DNA from: Thinopyrum elongatum
Taxonomy: Eukaryota > Streptophyta > Magnoliopsida > Poales > Poaceae
Direction: 5' to 3'
Length of the DNA stretch: 64,000 nucleotides
Assembly (NCBI GenBank): GCA_011799875.1
Contig: CM022303.1
Coordinates: forward strand, 422,462,483 to 422,526,482
A program made the position numbers and the translations under genes. Below the pieces are notes generated by a model. It was not told the origin of the DNA and did not search any database. It saw nothing but the letters and a program-made list of their open reading frames with translations. Positions 1 through 10,040 of this stretch are shown here, piece by piece; position 1 is the stretch's first letter; every line of letters begins with the position of its first letter.

Positions 1-614
1 TCCGGGGGGGCCGTGTCGGTCCCGGGGCCGCCTCGGGGCGGCGGGTGGGGCGGCTCTTGGGCGCCGGGCGGCTGGGCGGTGGGGAGGGCGGCCGGCCAAC
101 CGGGCGGGCGGCGGGGCGGGCGGGGCACGGGGGCAGCGGGCGGCCGGGGTGGCGAGGCAGGGCGGCGCAGCGGCGGGGGCAACTCGTGTGTGATGAGAAG
201 GGAAAAAGGGAGAGAGAGAGGACGTGGGGCTGGCGGCTATTATTTTTAGGTCACAGCTCTTTGCCGTCTGCTAGCGGACGGCAAATAGCCTAGCTAACGG
301 ACGTTTATTGGCCACTTTCTTTGCCGTCAGCTAGCCCGGAAAAAGATTCTTTGCCGTCCACTAGCTGACGGCAAAGAAAGTGGCCGTTAGGAGGCCCCCG
401 CTTGTACGCCACCCTCCCTCTTTGCCGTCCGCTAGCGACGCAAAGTTCTATGCCGTCCACTAGCGGACGACAAGAACAGCTGACGGCAACAACCGTCTTT
501 GCCGTCCGCTCTTTCTTTTGCCGTCACTTTCTGTATGCTGATGGCAAAGACCTCATTTGCCGTCAGCTAACTGACGGCAAGAACTAGGTAGGCAAAGATC
601 CTATTCCAGTAGTG
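1..614 (-). mobile_element. C1: terminal fragment of a CACTA (En/Spm) transposon, inverted
   Basis: The segment ends at 614 with GATCCTATTCCAGTAGTG, which reads CACTACTGGAATAGGATC on the minus strand, a CACTA terminus. Bases about 252-600 hold the usual subterminal palindromes and bases 1-180 are very GC-rich, as expected for a CACTA 5' untranslated region. The flank CTT (615-617) is the complement of the AAG that follows the other C1 end at 9870. I therefore read this as the 5' end of the same element whose body is 2618-9870, now inverted. The element continues off the left edge of the window. Confidence 0.85.
252..600. repeat. CACTA subterminal palindromic repeats (left end of C1)
   Basis: Several copies of a short palindrome of the form TTTGCCGTC-NGCTNGC-GACGGCAAA in both orientations, separated by 20-60 bases. 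Subterminal repeats of this kind are the usual binding sites for the CACTA-encoded DNA-binding protein. The same motif occurs at the other C1 end (9300-9870). Confidence 0.85.
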
Positions 615-897
615 CTTGCTACAATTTCCTTTTATTTATTTTATTTTGTATTTTGTGTTAGATTCTATTATCAAACCTATACATTTTAATCTATCTCATA
701 GCATTGAGGGATTGACAAACCCTTCACGCGTCAGTTGCAAGTATTTGTTTGTTTGTGTGCAGGTGATTTTTACATAGTGTTGCTGGGTTCCCTACTGGAT
801 GATAACCTTGGTTCATAACTGAGGGAACTACTTACCTCTGTTGTGGCTGTAGCATCCTCTCCTCTTTGGGAAATTCCAACGCAGATTACAAGTAACA
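615..897 (+). mobile_element. E1: distal piece of the 3' LTR of a Sabrina/WHAM-type Gypsy element, inverted
   Basis: This piece is the inverted counterpart of 47405-47676 in the other E1 LTR: both carry the TTATTTATTTTATTTTG tract, the sequence around ACATAGTGTTGC and the terminal AACGCAG. It begins exactly at the C1 insertion point (TSD CTT, 615-617) and ends with ..AAGTAACA at 897. The rest of the same LTR is at 9871-10040 and 18673-19206 in the opposite orientation. Confidence 0.85.
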
Positions 898-902
898 GGG
901 TT
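898..902. other. TSD of element E1 (GGGTT), inverted mate at 48958-48962
   Basis: GGGTT follows the LTR end at 897. Its reverse complement AACCC directly follows the opposite LTR end at 48957. A TSD should be a direct repeat; here the copies are inverted, which supports an inversion between them. Confidence 0.8.
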
Positions 903-2617
903 CTTTCTTTTCTTTTCTTTTATGGGCTTAGATCAAGCTATGTAACTGTTGAGACTTTGTCCTATTCCTTAATTTATAAAAGTGTAGTGGGGTTTTTACC
1001 CTACTGTTTTAGATAAAAAAATGTTGGAAGAAATTATTAATAATTTGGTTTCCGCTTTTTTCTTCCTTAAAACTATCAAGAGACTCCTCCTAATAAAACC
1101 CTAACTTGGTATGTTCCTAAGAATAAGGTGCCACATCTAGTAAAGGAGAAGATCTTAATGAATTAGTGTGCATCCCAAATTTATGATTGATAAAGGAACC
1201 CACTTTGAAAACAATTTCCTCAATGTTGTCCCTAGGAGTGTTATTATAAAAAACTTGCATGATAAGTATCCTAGGAAGCATGTATGTGTAATTGAGGAAT
1301 TGGAAACAAAGATGATATATACTTGAAACGATGTCTTAGTCTAGCTAGGGGCATAAAACAATAGCGATTATGGGAGGCAACCAATAGTAATCTTAAAGTT
1401 TTTCTTTTTGTTTTGGGAGTGTTGACACATTTATCGCTACTATTATGATTATTTTTTATTTTTTAATTATTGTTGTGCTAATAAAGCCTTTGGGATGATT
1501 TGGTTGATAGTTGGCTTGATTCTGTGAAAAACAGAAACTTTTGGCCCAATGCTGGAATACTATAATTCAATGGAACATTATAAAATTCTGAAATTTTACA
1601 CATTATTGATATATAACTTTCCACGTTGTCCTAATTTTTTTAGAGTTTTTGGAGTTATAGAAGTATAGTGTTTGGTTCATATCATTACAGACTACTGCTT
1701 TAGACAAATTCTGTTTTCTATTGCATAGTTCGCTTGTCTTGATCTGCTATGGATTTTATGCGGGTTTATAAGTCATGGAGAAGTTAGAATACAGTAGGTA
1801 TTATGCAGAATAAATATGAATGGGTTCATAACAGTACCTAAATTTATGATTTGCTTTTATACTAACGATCTCCCGAGTTTTTCTGTTATTTTTGTGCTGA
1901 TTTTTCAAGTTTTGGGTGAGATCAGATGTATGAAGGAATACGGACGGAAAGACCCTAAGCTTGGGGATGCCCAAGGCACCCCAAGGTAATATTCAAGGAA
2001 GAGCGAAGGTCTAAGCTTGTGGATGCCTAGAAAGGCATCCCCTCTTTTCTTCTACATCCTATCGTATATTACTTGGAGCTATATTTTTTTATTCATCACA
2101 GGTATGAATTTTGCTTGGAGCGTCTTGTGCCATAGTGTTTGATTTTCACAATCATTGTTTACTAGACACACCTTATAGGGGCACGCATTTGTTCGCGATT
2201 TGTTTAAATACTCTATGTGCTTCACTTATATCTTTTGAGCTAGGCAGTTGCTCTAGTGCTCATTTATATCTTTTAGAGCACGACAGTGGTTATATTTTAA
2301 AGAAATAGTTGCACTCTCATGCTTCACTTAAATCTTTTGAGAGTCTAATAAATCGAATATGGCAATTTTGCACAAGTTATAAGACTAGTCCATAAAGGAT
2401 AGTTATTCAAGGGGATATAATAAAAAAATCATGTAGATCACTAAATATATATGTTTGATTCCAGGCAATAGTTTTGCGATATTAGTGGTAGTAATGTGGT
2501 GTACTATTGGTGATTGTGGGTTAGTAAAATATGATTTATAGATTTGTGATTCCCGAAGCATGCACATAGAGCCTCTAGTTTTTGCGATGAAGTTGGCGCG
2601 TGATTTTATTAGTGCTG
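903..2617 (+). mobile_element. E2: internal non-coding fragment of a second Sabrina-type element, inverted
   Basis: No coding region is visible in this 1.7 kb stretch. It is colinear with the reverse complement of about 21700-20250 inside E1: GGGAGGCAACCAATAG near 1370, AAGCTTGGGGATGCC near 1958, GCTTCACTTAAATC near 2320 and TTTTGCGATAT near 2475 all occur in the same order. It is the interior of the element into which E1 inserted; the PBS-proximal half is at 48963-49727. Similarity fades around 2590-2617, where GC-rich C1 sequence begins. Confidence 0.75.
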
Positions 2618-2829
2618 TCTCGGCGCCCCGCCCCGGCCCCCCTCCTCCATCCGGCACCCCCTGCCGCGCCTGAAGGTGAGACATCCCTTTTTTTCTTTTT
2701 TTTCTTTTTTTAGATTTAGTTTAGTTAGGTTTAGTTTAATTTAGGCTTGGTTTTGTTTAGGTTTTGTTTCTATTTTTTAGGTTTAGATTTAGTTTAGTTT
2801 AGGTTAAGTTTATTAAGTTTAGTTTAGGT

Positions 2830-2939
2830 TAAGAAGAAAGAAGAAAGATGAAAAAGAAGAAGAAGAAGAAGAAGAAGAAGAAGAAGAAGAAGAAGAAGAA
2901 GAAGAAGAAGAAGAAGAAGAAGAAGAAGAAGAAGAAGAA

Positions 2940-2971
<32 letters not shown>

Positions 2972-2998
2972 AGAAGAGGAGGAGGAGGAAGAAGAAGA
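2830..2998. repeat. (GAA)n microsatellite
   Basis: About 160 bases of nearly pure AAG/GAA units with GAG/AGG variants at the right end. It gives a spurious poly-lysine reading frame. Confidence 0.98.
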
Positions 2999-3029
2999 TT
3001 AGGGGTGCATCACCGACGAAACCGGGTCG

Positions 3030-3521
3030 AGCGGGTTAGGGGGTTCCTCATTGTCGTTGGAACCCTAAATAGCAAGTATCGTTGGTGCGAGATACATGTG
3101 GCCGTCGGTGTCGAACACTACATCCACGTCCCACAAGTGACGTCGGTGTCCGGCGTCCCACAGCAACAGTTCTCGGCATCGATGGCGGTCGAACACCATT
3201 GCGAATTTGTCTGGCAGCCTCTGCGATGACGATTAAAAGGCAAGTGTTGAAACTTGAAACACCCAAACTGACTCAAGTCGGTTTGGTTGTTTGAAAATTT
3301 CAAAACTTGGCTGTAATCCTCATCTCCAAGGCTACCAGACAAATTCGCCAAAGTGCTCGACCGTCATCGGCCACCAGAACTATTGTTGCGGGACGCCGGG
3401 CTTCGGCTTCACTTGTGGGATGTGGATCTAGTGTTCAACGCCGAGCCCCACATGTATCTCGCACCGATGACACTTGCTATTTAGGGTTCCATCGACGCCA
3501 AGGAACCCCCTAACCCGCTCG
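3030..3521. repeat. Imperfect palindrome upstream of the C1 transposase
   Basis: The left arm (about 3030-3265, from GCGGGTTAGGGGGTTCC) is repeated in reverse complement in the right arm (about 3300-3521, ending GGAACCCCCTAACCCGC), with point differences and a short AT-rich loop. The arms share GGAACCCTAAATAGCAAGT. Short open frames inside it are not convincing genes. It may be a leader or promoter structure, or an old foldback insertion. Confidence 0.8.
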
Positions 3522-3867
3522 TCCTATTGTAAATATTTAGTTAGGTCGACGGAAAAAACAAAATTGCTATGTTACTCATCTTTCGATTTAAATGTGCAGT
3601 TTTTTCGTCGCTGCGAGGGTCTAGTGTTCGACGAGCTCTGCCCCTGCGTTTGTGGGTGAGCACAAATGACATCTCCTCCTCCCCCCTTCATTTGCTCTGT
3701 TCCGGTCTTCGTGCCGATGAGACTTGCTAGCTATAGGTGTCTTCAATCATCAGTATGCGTGACCACTATGCGTCTCCCATTCGAAAGGGTTACATCTATA
3801 AATATGCTTGCATTTGCATATTTATAACCCTGATTCTTTCGAATTGTCCACCGTTATCCATGGACAG

Positions 3868-4090
3868 CCCGAGTATATGTGTAGATTGGGTTCATTTTCC
3901 CATATGCTCTGCTCCGGATCCGATGCAGAATTTCATCGGTGCCTCCCTGTTGTTCTCCGGGTACACATCCTCTCTGCTTATTGCCGAGACGTGTATCAGG
4001 AGAACAGCGGGGAGGTGCTGCCGAAATTTTGCGTCGGATCCGGAGCAGAGCATGGGAAAATGAACCCAATCTACACATACTCGGGTGGGA
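3868..4090. repeat. Second imperfect palindrome upstream of the C1 transposase
   Basis: GTGTAGATTGGGTTCATTTT and GCTCTGCTCCGGATCCGA in the left arm (from 3868) recur in reverse complement in the right arm (to about 4090), around a loop near 3970. Each arm is about 100 bases. Together with 3030-3521 it leaves little of the 1.2 kb before the transposase ATG as unique sequence. Confidence 0.8.
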
Positions 4091-4180
4091 TTAGGACCTA
4101 TCTTTACCTATTAGCGTCTAGGTTCCATGGACGTAATAAAAGTGACAAACTCCATTAACTGATGAATATATATACATGCT

Positions 4181-4183
<3 letters not shown>

Positions 4184-4227
<44 letters not shown>
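4184..4227. repeat. (AT)n microsatellite
   Basis: Uninterrupted TA/AT dinucleotides just before the transposase start codon at 4255. Confidence 0.95.
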
Positions 4228-4229
<2 letters not shown>

Positions 4230-4254
4230 CTTATGTGTCCATTAGCTAGGCAAG

Positions 4255-7200
4255 ATGACTGATCGTGCATGGATGTACACCGGTCACACTAGTCGGAAAG
4301 ACATGACCATTGAATGGTTAACAAAAACCAAGGGTTTTCTGAGAGCCGCATTTGCAAATGGCCAGAGGACAACATGGTGCCCCTGTGCCGGGTGCAACAA
4401 TTGGCACAAGAGGACAGAGGATGAAATGGTCAAACACCTGCAGAAGTGGGGTTTCATGCCAGATTATACGGTGTGGACATTTCATGGCGAGTCTGCCCAA
4501 CGTGCCAGAGCTGAGGTGCTTCATCGTCGCACCGACGAGCATGGTACCGGGATGCAAGACATGGTGCAAGACTTTGATGATGCTCGGGACTCGAACGATG
4601 AGATGGAGGAATCTGCAAAGGCCTTCAATGAAATGTTGGAGTCTTCAAAACGTCCTCTGCACGAGCACACTGAGCTTTGTCAGCTGGATGCCATCTCACA
4701 AATAATGGCTCTGAAGGCTCAATTCAACTTGGGCAGAGAATGCTATGACACAATGATGACAGAATTTGGACGTTTTCTACCCAAAGGCCATGTACTACCT
4801 GCAAACCTGTACCAGTCAGACAAAATCCTCCGTGCTCTTAAGATGCCCTATGAGAAGATACATGCCTGTGAGAAAGGATGTGCCTTATTTAGGCTTCAGT
4901 ATGCAGACTTGAACTATTGTCCCATTTGCAAGTCATCCAGGTATGTTGTGGTAGACAACGGTATGGGTGAGAAGACGCAGACCAAAATCCCTGTAAATGT
5001 TCTTCGGTATATGCCAATCGTACCAAGATTTCAACGTCTTTTCATGGTCGAAGAGACGGTGAGACAGATGACATGGCACAAAACGGGCAAAAGAACCCAA
5101 CTAGATGCAGATGGGAAGCTGATGATGGTGCACACATCGGACGGTGAAGCATGGAAGAACTTCGATGCATCACCTGATGACAAAGCGGCAGATCCGAGGC
5201 ATCCTCGAGTCGGCATTAGCACGGATGGGTTCAGTGTGTTTGGTATGTCAGCAGCCCAATACAGTTGTTGGCCCGTATTTGTCTTTCCACTCAATCTCCC
5301 CCCCGGACAGATTATGCAAAGAAAGAACATTTTCGTGACGTTGATAATTCCAGGGCCCAACTATCCGGGGAAGAATATGAGTGTGTACATGCAGCCGCTG
5401 AAGGACGAATTGCAAGAAGCCTGGGATAATGGGTTCAAGACATACGACGCCTTTAGCAAACGGAGCTTCATAATGTGTGTCTGGTACATGTACTCGACGC
5501 ATGACTTGCCGGCGTATGCGCTATTCGTTAGCTGGTGTGTGCATGGAAGGTTCCCGTGCCCCACATGCAAGGGAGCTCTTGAGTTTCATTGGCTTTAGGC
5601 CGGTCGCAAGTTTTCTTTCTTCGACATGCATAGACAGTTCCTGGATCCTCGCCATAAGTTCAGGAAAGACAAGAAGAACTTCATCAGAGGTAGAGTTGTC
5701 AAAAACTCTGCACCACCTGCGTTGACAGGCCAAGAGACCCTAGATCAGTTAAACGCTCTTGAGCCAGATCCAGAGCATCCAGGGTATTTCAAGGGGTATA
5801 ATTCGAAACACGCCTGGACTCACAAGACATGCTTGTGGGATCTGCCTTACTTCGAAGACCTCCTTTGCCCACACAACATCGACGTGATGCACACTGAGAA
5901 GAATATCGCCGAGGCACTTTTTGGTACATTGTTCGACATAGATGGGAAGTCAAAGGATAATACTAAGGCTAGAGTCGATCTAGAGGCGCTATGTGATAGG
6001 CTGTTACAAAACATGAAAGAACCGAAAGGAAAGTAGAAATGGACGAAGCCAAAGGCATGGTTCAATCTTGGAAGGCTAGCTATGAGGGAAATTATCTTGT
6101 GGGTGCAACAGCAGTTGATGTTCCCCGATGGGTATGCAGCGAATCTAAAGAGGGGAGCGAGTCTTGATAAATTGAAGATATTTGGTCTCAAGAGTCATGA
6201 TTGGCACATATGGATTGAGCGGGTAATGCCGGTGATGTTGTGTGGCTTCATCCCTGAGTATGAATGGCTAGTACTGGCAGAGCTGAGCTATTTCTTCCGT
6301 GTTCTTTGTGCGAAAGAACTATCGCCTGGCCTGCTAGAAGAAATGGAAGAGTTGGTGCCGGAGTTGATCTGCAAGTTAGAGAAGATCTTTCCACCGGGCT
6401 CCTTTAATCCAATGCAGCACTTGATTTTGCATCTCCCAACCGAGGCAAGATTGGGGGGGGGGGCGTGCAAAATCGTTGGTGCTACACCAATGAGAGGATG
6501 CAGAAGACGCTATGAGCAAAATGTAAAAATAAACGTAGAATTGAAGCATCGATGGCTGAGGCATTCATTACTGAGGAGGCGGCAAACTTCGTGACAGCAC
6601 ACTACGAAGCCAAAAATTGTCATTTGCATAATCCGAAGCCTCGGTACAATGCTGACGACCCTAAAAAGGGTGGATCCAACCTCAGCCTATTCAAAGGGGA
6701 TCTCGCACCAGCCGGTGCTTCTAATTCCTTAACGTTGGATTTCAAAGAATGGCAGATCATTTCGTTGTATATCTTCACCAACCTAACAGAAGTGCGGACG
6801 TACATCGAGTAAGTTCTCGGTACATTTTTTCGCAACTTCTAATTCCTTTGAACTGCTCTTATTCCCGGATAAATTTGATACAGTCGATACGTCGCCAAAT
6901 TCTCGTATGTTGTGGTGATCCAAAAGGATTCCGTCAAAGAGTATGAGCTTCTGGCAAAGCATGGAGGCGTCTATCCCGGTTTCATCTCTTGGTTCAAACA
7001 AACGGTAATTTCCATTAGACCATTTCATTTCTTCGTCTAATTTGTGGCTAAGGCAACAACCCCTTTCGTATTAAACTTGTAGGCTAATTCAGAGTTAATG
7101 GACGCTGAATTGAGACAAGTCACTAATGGTTTTTACTTTAAGGTCCATTCATTTGACAAATACGACATCAACGGGTATCGCTTTCATACCTATGGCAAAG

Positions 7201-7922
7201 AGCTATCTATGGCCGACCGAAAGTCTACAAATTGTTGTGTCTCTTCTATCGGCGAAGGAGATACCGAGTATTATGGAAGAGTTGAAGCAATTTATGAACT
7301 TCAATTCTATGGTGCAAACCCACCAAACGTCGTAGTCTTCAAATGTTATTGGTTCCAGCCGAAGGAGACTAGAAGGACTCATGAACACTTAGGGCTAGTG
7401 GAAATCAAACAAAGCACCCATTTGGATGTTCCCGATGTCTATATTATGGCTCAATAGGCAACCCAAGTTTTCTATCTACCGTGGGCCTGTCAAAGTGATC
7501 CAAATCTCAATGGTTGTGATGTCGTTTATGAAGTGCCGCCACGTGTTAGACCACCTCCCCCCAATGAAGAGGATTATGAACCTCACATTAACCCAGACAC
7601 ATATGAAGGAGAATTCTTCCAAGAAACATGTCTTTCCAAAAAACGTTTAAAGAACCGCTCTACTTCACCCCAGAATATTGAAGTAGACAGCGACAGTGAA
7701 CCCGACTTCACCCCTGAGCCGGAACAAGAAGAGCCTGAACTAGAAGAGGTTACTGCTGCGGATGACCTGTCAATGCTTGACCGATTACGTAAAGGTGGCC
7801 TTCCACATGATGATGCATTTATTAATGATGATGATGAGCACGTCATTACCGATAGTGTTGATGATGATGCATTTATTGATCCCGGAGCATTTATTGAACC
7901 CGACGATCCAGATTATTATTAG
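4255..7922 (+). pseudogene. CACTA TNP2-type transposase, broken
   Basis: The start MTDRAWMYTG opens a transposase-associated domain (residues about 5-80, with the metal-binding motif CPCAGCNN). A TNP2 transposase domain follows from about residue 170. Then come DUF4218-like sequence (around LSYFFRVLCAKEL, 6280-6470), a DUF4216-like region (7098-7457) and an acidic tail ending at 7922. I infer exons 4255-6809, 6884-7004 and 7083-7922; the donors GTAAGT and GTAATT and both acceptors keep the frame. Damage: in-frame TAG at 5596-5598 and 6034-6036, a frameshift in the G-run near 6456-6465, a TGA shortly after it, and a TAG at 7455-7457. The family cuts and pastes CACTA elements through their terminal repeats; this copy cannot make a full protein. 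Confidence 0.9.
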
Positions 7923-8039
7923 GTATTCAATTTTTTATGTTGTACTTGATTTATATAGTTACTTGTATGATTGTATGATTTATATAGTTGGTACGTATAA
8001 TTTTCTTACTTTGTATGATTGTTTCTTATACATAGTGCC

Positions 8040-8954
8040 ATGGTCTTGATGTCCGTCCCCGTCGGCCCTCGCCCGCTTTATGATTCGGATGTGGTAAATT
8101 CTCTTTCATAACTATTTGTTGCATTTCGCATTTATGACAATTATGGCCATCAAGTTGACATAGAGATCATTTAATCTAGGAGGTATGTGAACCGGAATTT
8201 GAAACCGACCCTCTTGTGGAGAAGTTAAATTTAGTTGAAAAAGAAAATGAGTATTTGAAAGAAAAAATTAAAAGAATTGAAGAAGAGAAGATGACATTGG
8301 AGTTGTATGTTGCCGATGTCTTCGATGATCACAAGATGAAGATGAATGCAATGCACTTGAAGATGGATGCAATGCGCCTAAAGCTTAAGAAGATTAGAAA
8401 ACATGCCATTGATAATGAGGCTTGGTATCATTATGCCGTTGGATCAATTGTTACCTTAGTTGTGATCTTCATCACATTTGTTGTGATGAGGGTAAGTTTT
8501 CTTAGCTTCTTCAGTTCATTTATGACATACTTAGCATACTTAGGTCAAAAATGGCATGATAATCTTTGTTACCTCCAAAATGATATAGACTTAGCTTATT
8601 TTCCTCGAAAATGACATAATAACCTTACTAAGCTCCAAAATGACCTATTTACCTAGCTTAGCTCTAAAATGACCTACACTTAGCATTTTTTCCTAGCTTA
8701 GCAATAAAATGGCATTTTTACCTACCTTAGTTAGAAGAAGAAGAAGATAAAGAAGAGGAGAGGAGAAAAAGAAAGAGAAGAAAAAAAATCTTCTTCTTCT
8801 TCTTCTTCTTCTTTTTCTTCTTCTTCTTCTTCTTCTTCTTCTTCTTCTTCTTCTTCTTCTTCTTCTTCTTCTTCTAACTAGTCTTCTTCTTCTTCTTCTT
8901 CTTCTTCTTCTTCTAACTTTCTTCTTTCCCAATTTGCAGATTTGCTTTAGATGA
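8040..8954 (+). CDS. Small coiled-coil protein with C-terminal membrane anchor, second C1 gene
   Basis: Inferred exons 8040-8093, 8183-8491 and 8940-8954 splice in frame (donors GTAAAT and GTAAGT, acceptors GAG and CAG) to about 125 residues. The 18-residue first exon starts MVLMSVPVGPRPLY. The second exon has a charged heptad-like region (NLVEKENEYLKEKIKRIEEE, then repeated M-x-A-M-x-L-K blocks), followed by one hydrophobic segment near the C-terminus (VGSIVTLVVIFITFVVM). The last exon adds four residues. Similar small proteins occur beside TNP2 in Triticeae CACTA elements as far as I recall; their function is unknown to me. Intron 2 contains the (TTC)n tract. Unlike the transposase it has no stop or frameshift. 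The exon 2 start could be three bases earlier. Confidence 0.6.
8785..8915. repeat. (TTC)n microsatellite
   Basis: Two blocks of TTC/CTT units (about 8787-8876 and 8881-8915) inside intron 2 of the small C1 gene. It is the complement of the (GAA)n tract at 2830-2998. It gives a spurious poly-arginine frame on the minus strand. Confidence 0.97.
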
Positions 8955-9299
8955 GGAAGCTTGCATTGATGGAGTCTACTCTTCTCTTTATGCTTCCTTC
9001 TTGTTTTGATTTTGTAGGATGAACAATGTGAAACTTGCTACCTATATATGTAGGTATGGATGAAACCATTGTATGCTTGTTGTTGGATATGTTGGCTAGC
9101 TATATATGTTGCATATGGACTTTTGATTTACTATGTATATGTGTTGGATGATCATATCCATACGGCAGGGATATGATTTGGTATGTATATGTGTTGGTAT
9201 GCTTGTCGAAAGTATTTTCAAATGTGTGCGTGTGTGTGTATATATATATATATATCTGTTAAATTGAATGAATTTAAGAAAAATCAGAAAAAACAGGGG

Positions 9300-9870
9300 C
9301 TATACAGGCTCTTTCTTGTCTGCTGGTAAACGATAAAGAGCTTTGCCATCAACCAGTAGACGGCAAATATGCCACGTGTCAGCTACCTATGCAACCTGGG
9401 GAAATAGGCTGGCTATTTGGATGCTTTGCCGTCAGCTGGCAGACGGCAAAGACCATTGCATCTTTGCCATCAGCCAGCGGACGGCAAAGAAATCAAATAG
9501 GCCACCCCCCAGGTGCTGCCACGTGGACTGCTATGCCGTCCGCTGGCAGACGGCAAATATGCAAAGGTCTTTGCCGTCTGCCAGCAGACAGCAAATATGC
9601 AAAGGTCTTTGCCGTCTGCCAGCAGATGGCAAAGCACGCCGTTAACCCACTAACAGCCTGTAGCTAACACGTCTGCCGTCCAGGTCCTTTGCCGTCTGCT
9701 GGCGGACGACAAAGACCATTTCATCTTTGCCGTCCGCCAGCGGACGGCAAAGAAGCCTTTGTCGTAGCTCATTCAGCCGAACCTATTGCCGTCTGCTGGC
9801 GGACGGCAAAGGCCAGGCATGCCTTTGCCAGCCGCCATGGCTGACGGCAAAGTTCCTGATTCCTGTAGTG
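9300..9870. repeat. CACTA subterminal palindromes and terminus (right end of C1)
   Basis: About ten copies of TTTGCCGTCNGCTGGCNGACGGCAAAG-type palindromes, partly in tandem (9540-9635), followed by the terminus TTCCTGTAGTG at 9860-9870. Confidence 0.9.
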
Positions 9871-10040
9871 AAGGTATTTTTGGTTGTAATATATGACAGG
9901 AAATAGACCCGGGCCCCAGAGTTTTCACTAGAGGCTTCTCTCGAGAAAATAGCGTACGGTGGGTAAACAAATTACTGTTGGGCAATTGATAGAAAAGCAA
10001 ATAATTATGACGATATCCAAGGCAATGATCATGTATATAG

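Larger units (their letters stand above)
2618..9870 (+). mobile_element. C1: body and 3' end of a CACTA transposon with TNP2 transposase
   Basis: Starts in C-rich leader DNA, carries a (GAA)n tract, two foldback structures, a TNP2-type transposase gene (4255-7922), a small coiled-coil gene (8040-8954), then subterminal TTTGCCGTC palindromes. It ends at 9870 with TTCCTGATTCCTGTAGTG, i.e. CACTACAGGAATCAGGAA on the minus strand. The following AAG (9871-9873) is the TSD and matches, inverted, the CTT after the fragment 1-614. The element inserted in the 3' LTR of E1. Its transposase is broken by stops and a frameshift, so this copy is probably not autonomous. Confidence 0.9.

Noticed and set aside
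13..293. Glycine/arginine-rich ORFs at the left edge
   Set aside because: Products of GC-rich CACTA leader DNA in overlapping frames with no codon signature.
2848..3039. Poly-lysine open frame
   Set aside because: Read from the (GAA)n microsatellite.
8693..8932. Poly-arginine open frame, minus strand
   Set aside because: Read from the (TTC)n microsatellite inside an intron.
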